In this document: positions 7,241 to 12,544 of the stretch, one piece after another | How the letters are laid out: each line of letters opens with the position of its first letter | How positions within the stretch are numbered: position 1 is the stretch's first letter | Notes under the pieces: generated by a model | Told to the model about the DNA's origin: nothing | The model's database searches: none | What the model saw: the letters and a program-made list of their open reading frames with translations, nothing else | Origin: Paracoccaceae bacterium | Lineage (GTDB): Bacteria > Pseudomonadota > Alphaproteobacteria > Rhodobacterales > Rhodobacteraceae | NCBI GenBank assembly: GCA_023134935.1 | Contig: JAGLUD010000133.1 | Span: 1-12,544, forward strand | Length of the DNA stretch: 12,544 nt | Direction: 5' to 3' | Translations under genes and position numbers: made by a program

Positions 7241-7410
7241 GTCAGTGGCGGGTGCTGACCTTCTCGTGAGAGGCCTACATCCTAGTGGCCTTAAATCTTT
7301 GAAAGGGAGCTGGCTCTGTGACTGGTCGTGGCCTAACACACCCGGTGCCCACCTGTGTACGCAGGTTCACAAGGATAAGATCCCTCCACGGTCGAGACGG
7401 GCCCGCCACA
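7241..7410 (+). ncRNA. ssrS: 6S RNA (SsrS)
   Basis: 6S RNA binds the housekeeping RNA polymerase as a promoter mimic in stationary phase. Evidence is position and fold: it sits immediately upstream of the 5-formyltetrahydrofolate cyclo-ligase gene, its conserved location in many proteobacteria, and it forms a long rod. The closing stem GTGGCGGG (7245-7252) pairs with CCCGCCAC (7402-7409). A second stem GACC (7257-7260) pairs with GGTC (7390-7393). AGGGA (7304-7308) pairs with TCCCT (7381-7385) on the far side of a large asymmetric central loop, and an apical hairpin ACCTG/CAGGT lies at 7351-7355/7362-7366. The primary sequence also resembles alphaproteobacterial 6S RNAs as I remember them. 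The exact ends are estimated. Confidence 0.8.
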
Positions 7411-7979
7411 TGATTTCCGAACAAAAAGCTGATGCTCGCAAGCTGGGTTTTGAGCGCCGCAAGGCCGCCCACGCGGCCTGTGGCGATTGCGCCAGCCAAG
7501 CCACCGAACACCTGCTGTCCTATCTTGCTGATAAGGGCGAGGGGCTGGTTATTTCGGGGTACATGCCTATCCGCACAGAGATTGATGTACTGCCAGCGAT
7601 GGAGGCATTGCACGGGCTTGGCCACCGGATTTGTGTGCCTGTTATCGTGCGCCCCGGCCTGCCGTTGTCGTTTCGCGAATGGACACCGAGTTGCGAGATG
7701 GTTAGCGGGCCGTTTGGGGCCAAAGTGCCAGCGGGTGGTGACTGGTTGTCGCCCGAGGTGTTGGTCGTACCACTGGTCAGGTTCGATATGCAGGGATTCC
7801 GATTGGGCTATGGCGGCGGATATTATGACCGCTCGCTAGAATTGCTCCGGAACAAGAAACCGACCTTGGCGGTGGGTTATGCCTATTCCGGCCAGATGGG
7901 CGATGTGCCTGTCGAAGTCACCGATCAGCGGTTAGACGCGATGGTAACTGAAAGCGGCGTTAACGAATTTACCGTCTAG
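7410..7979 (+). CDS. fau: 5-formyltetrahydrofolate cyclo-ligase
   Basis: 189 residues, normal length. Converts 5-formyl-THF to 5,10-methenyl-THF with ATP hydrolysis in the cytoplasm, salvaging a folate form that otherwise inhibits C1 enzymes. The family pattern is complete: N-terminal basic helix ARKLGFERRKAA (9-20) with ATP-contacting Arg/Lys, YMPIRTEIDV (51-60) for substrate binding, VPLVRFDMQGFRLGYGGGYYDRSL (120-143) with the GGGYYDR ATP/Mg loop, and C-terminal DQRLDAMVTE. The frame stays open upstream to 7245, but that part is the 6S RNA; ATG at 7410 gives the family N-terminus. No free Shine-Dalgarno precedes it, because the bases upstream form the closing stem of the 6S RNA. Probably co-transcribed with ssrS, as in other proteobacteria. 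Confidence 0.94.
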   Translation: MISEQKADARKLGFERRKAAHAACGDCASQATEHLLSYLADKGEGLVISGYMPIRTEIDVLPAMEALHGLGHRICVPVIVRPGLPLSFREWTPSCEMVSGPFGAKVPAGGDWLSPEVLVVPLVRFDMQGFRLGYGGGYYDRSLELLRNKKPTLAVGYAYSGQMGDVPVEVTDQRLDAMVTESGVNEFTV

Positions 7980-8190
7980 GTGAGCGCTGATTGGGCGCGC
8001 AGTAGAATTACGGCGTCAGGGCCTCAATTGGTTCAAATAGACTTAATCGAAGTGAATTTGCCACAAAGTTGACTGCGGTAGGCCAAAGGACGGCCATAGG
8101 AATCATCTAGAACATAAGAGAGCAGGGAGTAACAATCGCGTCAGTAAACCGTATCCTGCTCAGCTCATGCCGGCACTATTTTGTCCTTGT
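7980..8190. other. Intergenic stretch with no recognised gene
   Basis: Between the fau stop and the hairpin at 8191. I found no open frame with a ribosome binding site, no tRNA and no clear promoter. A TTGACT at about 8069 has no well-spaced -10. An unannotated small RNA ending at the downstream hairpin is possible but not supported by anything else. Confidence 0.5.
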
Positions 8191-8246
8191 ATGTGAAATT
8201 CAACCGTGTGCCATCGCCCTACACTATGGCACACGGTTGGTCACAT
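8191..8246. terminator. Long hairpin between convergent genes (probable bidirectional terminator)
   Basis: A perfect 14-bp stem (8201-8214 with 8226-8239; arms CAACCGTGTGCCAT and its complement) closes an 11-base loop. A second perfect 6-bp stem, ATGTGA/TCACAT (8191-8196 with 8241-8246), flanks it across a small internal loop, giving 20 paired bases. It lies downstream of both fau (+) and the membrane protein gene (-), so it would serve as a transcript end for both. Neither side has a long T-run (only AATTT on the minus strand), so it may act with Rho or as an RNA 3'-end stabiliser rather than as a classic intrinsic terminator. Confidence 0.6.
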
Positions 8247-8267
8247 TAAGGATGATGCGCAATGGCG

Positions 8268-9266
8268 TTAGTTTCGCCTGAACATTTGCCGCAACGCTAT
8301 TGCGAACAGGCCGACGCCAAGTACTGCATAACTTAACAATACAGTGATCGCGGCAAAGGGTTGAAGTGCTCCGATGAAGGTCGAGAGTATTACCGATGTG
8401 CTAACGAATACCGCAGATACTGTAAAGAAGCTGCGCCAGCGGTAGGTGGGTGGCGTGATCGCGGGCAGCGGTGTGCGGCGCGAGGTTTTCAGACTTTTGA
8501 TGAACAACAACGTTAGCACAACGTAAAGGACGAGCACTGCGATGTGCCCTGCCGCGCCCGGGTATTTGCTTGTGCTGATGGTTCCCAAGAACACATATTG
8601 CAGCACCATCACGCCCAGTATCCACCGGAATTGCGCTTTATTTGGCAGCAACTGTTGCATGCTAAAGTGGTCTAGGCCGCGCTTGCGCCACAAGAAAATG
8701 AACACAGCTACGACCGTGATATTCACCACACCAACCGCCAGCGCCATGGCGGCTGAGGGCATGTTGATGGATTGGAACAGTCCCGCGACCACCGCCAATA
8801 TGATCAGGGGTTTACCGGTTGTTAACCTTGCAACGTCATTCGTTGATCCGGTATCGCGTGTTAGGGCAACTTCACCCAGAACGATGGGGATGATGAAGGC
8901 GAACACCGGATGCCAGAACAGCACCAGCACGAGGGTTTCGATCACGCCAACTTCGGACAGCAAGATCGGGGGTGGTTCGCTCCATCCTGCCCAAAGGACA
9001 CCGGTTGCGTACGCCTCGTACATGCCGAACAGAGCGCCGGCGAGGAACAGTGTGTGGAAACGCGGCTTGCCATAGCGGTAGACCAGATAGGCAAAGACCA
9101 GAATGTGGATGGCGTATAGCGGTGTGACCATCACCATGCCCCAGATGCCCAAGATTGGTAGGAACGGGAAGGGGGTGGAGCCGGATATGACCTCGGCAAA
9201 GAACGTCGGGAAAACGCCGAGCGTTACCCAGAATAGCAGTTTGGTTTTGAATGTCGGGTTTTCCAC
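8268..9266 (-). CDS. Unrecognised polytopic membrane protein
   Basis: 332 residues with about nine or ten hydrophobic helices (near 9-27, 34-65, 74-95, 104-135, 152-167, 172-193, 214-233, 241-260, 276-296 and 302-326) and short, often basic loops. I do not recognise the family. Notable conserved-looking pieces are FWHPVFAFIIPIVLGE, in a membrane segment with a His and a Glu, and WAGWSEPPP in a loop. It could be a transporter or a membrane enzyme; nothing decides between them. The start is GTG at 9266, because GGAGG lies five bases upstream. That Shine-Dalgarno is built into the last codons and stop of the alpha/beta hydrolase gene, whose TAA ends two bases before the GTG, so the two are translationally coupled. 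It is the last gene of the thiolase operon. Confidence 0.82.
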   Translation of the reverse strand: MENPTFKTKLLFWVTLGVFPTFFAEVISGSTPFPFLPILGIWGMVMVTPLYAIHILVFAYLVYRYGKPRFHTLFLAGALFGMYEAYATGVLWAGWSEPPPILLSEVGVIETLVLVLFWHPVFAFIIPIVLGEVALTRDTGSTNDVARLTTGKPLIILAVVAGLFQSINMPSAAMALAVGVVNITVVAVFIFLWRKRGLDHFSMQQLLPNKAQFRWILGVMVLQYVFLGTISTSKYPGAAGHIAVLVLYVVLTLLFIKSLKTSRRTPLPAITPPTYRWRSFFTVSAVFVSTSVILSTFIGALQPFAAITVLLSYAVLGVGLFAIALRQMFRRN

Positions 9267-9268
9267 AC

Positions 9269-10300
9269 TTACCTCCAAACGGTTTTCAGCCACTCGGCGA
9301 TCTCGTGAATACATGCGTTGCTTTGCGGGATGACTTTGCACAGGCTGACGAAGGCATGAATTTGGCCCTCGTACTGGATATGTTTAACCTCGACCCCTTC
9401 GGCGGCAAGGCGTTCAGCATACATGTCCCCGTCGTCGCGCAGTGGGTCAAAACCGCCGGTGACGATGCAGGCTTTAGGCTGGTCGGCTACGGTTTCCCTG
9501 AGTGCGGGGGAAAGTTTGATATCCTCGATGTCTTCAGGGCCACGCGTGTACAGATCTAGGAAATACTGCATCCGGGCTTTGGGCAGGATGTAGGCTTCGC
9601 GTAGTTCTTCCATCGAATCTGTAATCATGCGCCCATCCAGTGCCGGATAGATTAAAACTTGCAGATCGGGCGTTCGTTCACCGTTTATAGCGGTTTGCTG
9701 GCAGACCACGGCGGCAAGGTTGCCGCCCGCGCTATCCCCGCCAACGCCGATACGTTCGGGATCGCCGCCAAGGGTGGTGGCGTTGGTGCGCACCCACTTA
9801 TAAGCAGCAATCGCATCGAGCGGAGCTGCAGGGAACTTGTGTTCAGGGGCCAGACGGTAATCGACCGCGATAACGATGCAGTTTGACCATTTGGCGAGCT
9901 TGCCACAAATTCCGTCATGGCTGTCGAGATCACCCTGAACCCAACCGCCGCCGTGGAAATAAACCAATACTGGCCGTGGGCGATGTTTGGCAGGGCCACT
10001 GTAAATGCGGGCATTCAAGGGGCCATCTGCGCCGTCTATCTGAATGTCTTCTTTGCGGAACAATTCGGGGCTGGGTTCGTCGAACAGTTTAACGCCCTGA
10101 ATAGTTAATTTCCGGCTTTCCTCCACCGTGGGTGTAACCCCGACAGGCCGTGTTGCCGATGCAAACCGTCCAACCGCTTGGGCTTTAACATCGAGCGTTC
10201 GGTGCCCCAGCGTTTCGCGTCGCCCAAAGTATTCCAGTTTCATCACAGGTTCTGGAAGGTAGGCTGTGATCAGCGCCCACAGTATAGCAACTTTGCCCAT
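9269..10300 (-). CDS. HSL-family alpha/beta hydrolase (esterase/lipase)
   Basis: 343 residues, a carboxylesterase of the hormone-sensitive-lipase group (family IV). Oxyanion-hole motif HGGGW is at 116-120, followed by VDYRLAPEHKFPAA (147-159). The nucleophile motif GDSAGG is at 188-193 (S190), the acid D285 is in FDPLRDD, and the catalytic base H315 is in GQIHAF, so the triad is complete. Such enzymes cleave short or medium acyl esters. The N-terminal 80 residues, beginning MGKVAILWALITAYLPEP, include a hydrophobic start that might be a membrane anchor or the usual cap helices; no clear signal-peptidase site is seen. ATG at 10300 has GGAG eight bases upstream. It is third in the operon, 66 bp after the SDR gene and coupled to the next membrane protein gene. 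The substrate is unknown; the context points to an ester whose acyl group enters acyl-CoA metabolism. Confidence 0.93.
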   Translation of the reverse strand: MGKVAILWALITAYLPEPVMKLEYFGRRETLGHRTLDVKAQAVGRFASATRPVGVTPTVEESRKLTIQGVKLFDEPSPELFRKEDIQIDGADGPLNARIYSGPAKHRPRPVLVYFHGGGWVQGDLDSHDGICGKLAKWSNCIVIAVDYRLAPEHKFPAAPLDAIAAYKWVRTNATTLGGDPERIGVGGDSAGGNLAAVVCQQTAINGERTPDLQVLIYPALDGRMITDSMEELREAYILPKARMQYFLDLYTRGPEDIEDIKLSPALRETVADQPKACIVTGGFDPLRDDGDMYAERLAAEGVEVKHIQYEGQIHAFVSLCKVIPQSNACIHEIAEWLKTVWR

Positions 10301-10366
10301 GTTCAGCTCTCCCGGGTTGTCGTTTCGGGAAGGCTACAGGGGGGCGGCTGCGGGCGCAAGATGGGC

Positions 10367-11137
10367 TTACTTCGGTGCCATCCGGATCGCGCCGTCAAGG
10401 CGGATAACATCACCGTTGAGCATCGGGTTTTGTGCAATATGCGCCACCAGCGCGGCATATTCCGACGGATCGCCAAGGCGGGAAGGGAAAGGAACCTGCG
10501 CACCGAGCGCGGCTTGCACCTCCTCGGGCATTCCTGCCAGCATTGGTGTCATAAACAAACCGGGGGCGATGGCCATAACGCGGATACCGCTGCGCGACAG
10601 GTCGCGGGCCATGGGAATGGTCATCGCGGCGACTCCGCCTTTGGATGCTGCATAGGCGACTTGGCCGATCTGCCCCTCGAAGGCTGCGACGGAGGCGGTG
10701 TTGATGATCACGCCGCGCTCGCCGTCGTCGTTCAACGGGTCAGCCTTGGTCATGCCTGATGCGGCTTGGCTGGATACGTTGAACGTGCCGATCAGGTTAA
10801 CGCCAATGGTTTTGGCGAAAAGATCCGGCTGGTGGTAATTGCCGTCACGGTCCACGGTTTTGGCTGCAAACGCGATGCCCGCGCAGCTGACACAAATGCG
10901 TTCCTGTCCGTGTATTTGGCGCGCTTGTGCGAACGCAACCGAGACACTTTCGACGTCTGACACATCCACCTTGCAAAACAATCCACCGATTTCTTTGGCC
11001 ACCTGCTTGCCGCGCTCTGCGTTCATATCGAAAATCGCGACGCGCACGCCTTGGTCGGCCAAGGCCCGCGCTGTTGCTTCGCCAAGACCCGATGCACCGC
11101 CTGTTACGACGGCGGCGATTTTGTTGGAAAGCTTCAT
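10367..11137 (-). CDS. 3-hydroxyacyl-CoA dehydrogenase, SDR family (HSD10-like)
   Basis: 256 residues, classical short-chain dehydrogenase that oxidises 3-hydroxyacyl-CoA (including 2-methyl-3-hydroxybutyryl-CoA) with NAD+, or runs in reverse. Rossmann motif TGGASGLG (12-19); D37 at the end of beta-2 favours NAD; SCAG (84-87) replaces NNAG; N114; catalytic S149, Y162 and K166 in [23 protein letters not shown]. From residue 141 on, the protein reads almost like mitochondrial HSD17B10 ([29 protein letters not shown]), which is why I prefer 3-hydroxyacyl-CoA dehydrogenase type II over FabG. Its ATG overlaps the thiolase stop (ATGA), so it is translated coupled to the thiolase. The pair would do the last two steps of a beta-oxidation-type pathway, for example isoleucine or short-chain acyl-CoA breakdown. 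Confidence 0.93.
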   Translation of the reverse strand: MKLSNKIAAVVTGGASGLGEATARALADQGVRVAIFDMNAERGKQVAKEIGGLFCKVDVSDVESVSVAFAQARQIHGQERICVSCAGIAFAAKTVDRDGNYHQPDLFAKTIGVNLIGTFNVSSQAASGMTKADPLNDDGERGVIINTASVAAFEGQIGQVAYAASKGGVAAMTIPMARDLSRSGIRVMAIAPGLFMTPMLAGMPEEVQAALGAQVPFPSRLGDPSEYAALVAHIAQNPMLNGDVIRLDGAIRMAPK

Positions 11138-12318
11138 GCTGGCACCTCGATCGCGATCGCCGTACCTTCACCGCCACCGATACAAATCGCGGCCATGCCT
11201 TTGGTTTTGCCGTGATGCTCCAACGCGTGCAGCAGCGTCACAATGATCCGTGTACCCGAAGCACCAATAGGATGGCCCAGCGCGGTTGCCCCGCCGTTAA
11301 TGTTCATCTTGTCGCGTGAAATGCCCATCTCAAGCATGAAAGCCATCGGGACAACGGCGAAGGCTTCGTTAACCTCCCAGATGTCCACGTCCTCCACGGC
11401 CCAGCCGATACGTTCCATCAACTTGTTCGCGGCAGGGACGGGGGCGGTGGTGAACCAGCCCGGTTCCTGCGCGTGACTGCCATGGCCCAGAATACGGGCG
11501 CGAATGGTTAACCCGCGCTCTTTGGCTTCGGATTCCCGCATCATCACGATTGCCGCGGCACCGTCGGAAATAGAAGAGGCATTCGCTGCGGTAACCGAGC
11601 CGTCCTTTTTGAACGCAGGACGCAGTGTTGGAATTTTCTCTGGTCGCGCGTTACCGGGTTGTTCGTCAACCGTGACCGCAACGTCGCCCTTGCGCGTCTT
11701 GATCGTGACCGGAGTCACCTCTGCGTCAAACGCCCCGCTTTCAATCGCTTCAACTGCGTTCGACAAGGATTTCAACGCATAAGCATCCTGATCTTCGCGT
11801 GTGAACTGATACTTTTCGGCGCAATCCTCGGCAAATGAACCCATCAGGCGGCCTTTTTCGTAAGCATCTTCCAGCCCGTCGAGGAACATGTGATCGATTA
11901 CGGCCCCATGCCCAATCCGCGCCCCTTCGCGCATTTTCGGCAGTAGGTAGGGGGCGTTTGTCATGCTCTCCATGCCGCCAGCAACCACGATTTTACCGTT
12001 GTCGGCCAGCAGTTGATCATGCGCCGCCATCACGGTTTTCATGCCCGAGCCACACATTTTGTTCAGCGTTGTTGCCGGCACTTCTTGGCCTAAACCACCC
12101 GCAAAACCGGCTTGGCGCGCAGGGGCTTGTCCTTGGCCAGCTGGCAGAACGCAACCCATCAGCAGTTCGTCTACATCCGTTGGGTCAACGCCACCGCGAT
12201 CAAGTGCGGCGCGGATCGCCTCTCCGCCAAGATCGGCGGCAGTGGCACCGGATAACGCGCCTTGGAAACCACCCATTGGGGTGCGGGCGGCGCCGACGAT
12301 TACGATTGGGTCAGACAT
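11134..12318 (-). CDS. Thiolase (acetyl-CoA C-acyltransferase)
   Basis: 394 residues, normal for a biosynthetic/degradative thiolase II. Splits 3-ketoacyl-CoA with CoA to acetyl-CoA and a shorter acyl-CoA, or condenses two acetyl-CoA. Active-site residues: C89 in LNKMCGSGM (acyl-enzyme), NEAF at 317-320, H349 in GHPIGASG, and C379 in CIGGGEG (proton donor). All are intact. ATG at 12318 has AGGAG six to seven bases upstream and gives the family N-terminus SDPIVIVGAARTPMGGF; an open frame extends 15 codons further up but has no ribosome binding site. First gene of a four-gene minus-strand operon, with a 4-bp overlap to the HSD10-like dehydrogenase. That partnership favours 3-ketoacyl-CoA or 2-methylacetoacetyl-CoA as substrate over a pure PHB role, but phaA/atoB-type activity cannot be excluded. 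Confidence 0.95.
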   Translation of the reverse strand: MSDPIVIVGAARTPMGGFQGALSGATAADLGGEAIRAALDRGGVDPTDVDELLMGCVLPAGQGQAPARQAGFAGGLGQEVPATTLNKMCGSGMKTVMAAHDQLLADNGKIVVAGGMESMTNAPYLLPKMREGARIGHGAVIDHMFLDGLEDAYEKGRLMGSFAEDCAEKYQFTREDQDAYALKSLSNAVEAIESGAFDAEVTPVTIKTRKGDVAVTVDEQPGNARPEKIPTLRPAFKKDGSVTAANASSISDGAAAIVMMRESEAKERGLTIRARILGHGSHAQEPGWFTTAPVPAANKLMERIGWAVEDVDIWEVNEAFAVVPMAFMLEMGISRDKMNINGGATALGHPIGASGTRIIVTLLHALEHHGKTKGMAAICIGGGEGTAIAIEVPA

Positions 12319-12333
12319 GGTAGTTCTCCTGTT

Positions 12334-12353
12334 AACTGAACGGTTGATCAGTT
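12334..12353. promoter_or_regulatory. Inverted repeat near the thiolase start, possible repressor operator
   Basis: AACTGA (12334-12339) and TCAGTT (12348-12353) face each other across the 8-base spacer ACGGTTGA, ending about 15 bases before the thiolase ATG and partly next to its Shine-Dalgarno. The size is that of a dimeric regulator site of TetR or GntR type, as is common for acyl-CoA degradation operons. The regulator is not in the window, apart from the AraC-type fragment at the edge. No clear -35/-10 could be placed. Confidence 0.4.
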
Positions 12354-12406
12354 TTATCGCCAAGCAACCGAGGCGTCTAGTAGGACGTCACGTCTTGGGC
12401 GTAGTT

Positions 12407-12438
12407 TCAAAACCGTTAAACCGGTTTAACGGTTTTGA
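12407..12438. repeat. Perfect 32-bp palindrome upstream of the thiolase operon
   Basis: The two 16-base halves, the left one being TCAAAACCGTTAAACC, are exact reverse complements with no gap, centred between 12422 and 12423. Each half contains AAACCG or its near repeat twice. As RNA it would fold with an A-tract in front and a T-tract behind on either strand, so it could be a bidirectional intrinsic terminator for the AraC-type gene that ends 30 bp to the right. It could equally be a large operator for the thiolase operon, which starts about 90 bp to the left. Confidence 0.8.
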
Positions 12439-12468
12439 TTCCCAAAAAAATTACGCACAGTTTCGCAA

Positions 12469-12544
12469 TCAATCCCCTTGCGCCCCGCGCTCGCGATAAG
12501 GCGTGGTCGAAAAATGCATCCGGTAGCATTTGGAAAAATGCGAG
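12469..12544 (-). CDS. AraC/GlxA-type transcriptional regulator, C-terminal fragment
   Basis: Only the last 24 codons are in the window; the gene enters from the right edge on the minus strand and stops with TGA at 12469-12471. The translated end, SHFSKCYRMHFSTTPYRER followed by GAQGD, matches the end of the second helix-turn-helix of AraC-family proteins (pattern SHFS-CYR-HFG-TP-ER), as in GlxA-like regulators of Rhodobacteraceae. The normal FG turn is FS here. The orientation is the same as the thiolase operon, with 150 bp and a large palindrome between, so it may or may not control that operon. The fragment is short, so the family call is moderately sure. Confidence 0.68.
   Translation of the reverse strand, partial: SHFSKCYRMHFSTTPYRERGAQGD

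Noticed and set aside
7245..7409. Upstream in-frame extension of the fau coding region by 55 codons from a GTG
   Set aside because: This stretch folds as 6S RNA, and the predicted residues do not resemble any 5-formyltetrahydrofolate cyclo-ligase N-terminus.
9267..9341. Longer start for the membrane protein, 25 codons upstream
   Set aside because: It would overlap the hydrolase gene and encode a charged leader; the GGAGG five bases before GTG at 9266 is a far better start.
10178..10759. Plus-strand 193-codon open frame across the SDR and hydrolase genes
   Set aside because: It crosses two well-supported minus-strand genes with intact catalytic motifs, and the translation is rich in His/Arg/Gly as expected for GC-rich antisense.
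12319..12363. Longer start for the thiolase, 15 codons upstream
   Set aside because: It has no ribosome binding site and adds residues not found in the family; ATG at 12318 has AGGAG at the right distance.
1..12544. Mobile elements, CRISPR arrays, toxin-antitoxin pairs or phage-defence genes
   Set aside because: I searched both strands for regularly spaced repeats, transposase or integrase motifs and small two-gene modules, and saw none.

Overview
The window looks like chromosomal DNA from a marine alphaproteobacterium of the Rhodobacteraceae (Roseobacter-type). The evidence is an adenosylcobalamin-dependent (class II) ribonucleotide reductase, DUF1489 and DUF6324-like proteins, a tRNA-His with no encoded G-1 and an A at position 73, a 6S RNA immediately upstream of 5-formyltetrahydrofolate cyclo-ligase, and short Flp-like proteins with a GAVTVD motif. 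I see no insertion sequence, CRISPR array, phage gene or integrase.

Left part (1-5000). The N-terminal 410 codons of nrdJ run off the left edge on the minus strand. A DUF1489 gene (+) converges on a DUF302 gene (-). Two small tandem genes (+) encode Flp/Fap-pilin-like proteins, and the second converges on a large SLC13-type transporter with two predicted cytosolic RCK_C (TrkA-C) domains.

Middle (5000-8270). tRNA-His (GTG) lies on the minus strand behind a good -35/-10 promoter. A 65-residue acidic DUF6324-like gene (+) abuts, stop to stop, a minus-strand GT4-like glycosyltransferase. The 6S RNA gene (ssrS) and fau follow on the plus strand. An intergenic stretch of about 290 bp then ends in a very strong hairpin.

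Right part (8270-12544). A compact minus-strand operon reads, in transcription order: thiolase (acetyl-CoA C-acyltransferase), an HSD10-like 3-hydroxyacyl-CoA dehydrogenase (ATGA overlap), an HSL-family alpha/beta hydrolase, and an unrecognised polytopic membrane protein translationally coupled to the hydrolase. The first two enzymes would do the last two steps of beta-oxidation-like acyl-CoA degradation (or the reverse, acetoacetyl-CoA formation and reduction). The hydrolase may release acyl groups or alcohols from esters. Upstream of the operon are a small inverted repeat close to the thiolase ribosome binding site, a perfect 32-bp palindrome, and the last 24 codons of an AraC/GlxA-type regulator that runs off the right edge.

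No clearly new defence or mobile system is visible. The items most worth a second look are the orphan Flp-like pair, the unknown membrane protein coupled to the esterase, the ssrS-fau junction and the two large palindromic elements.
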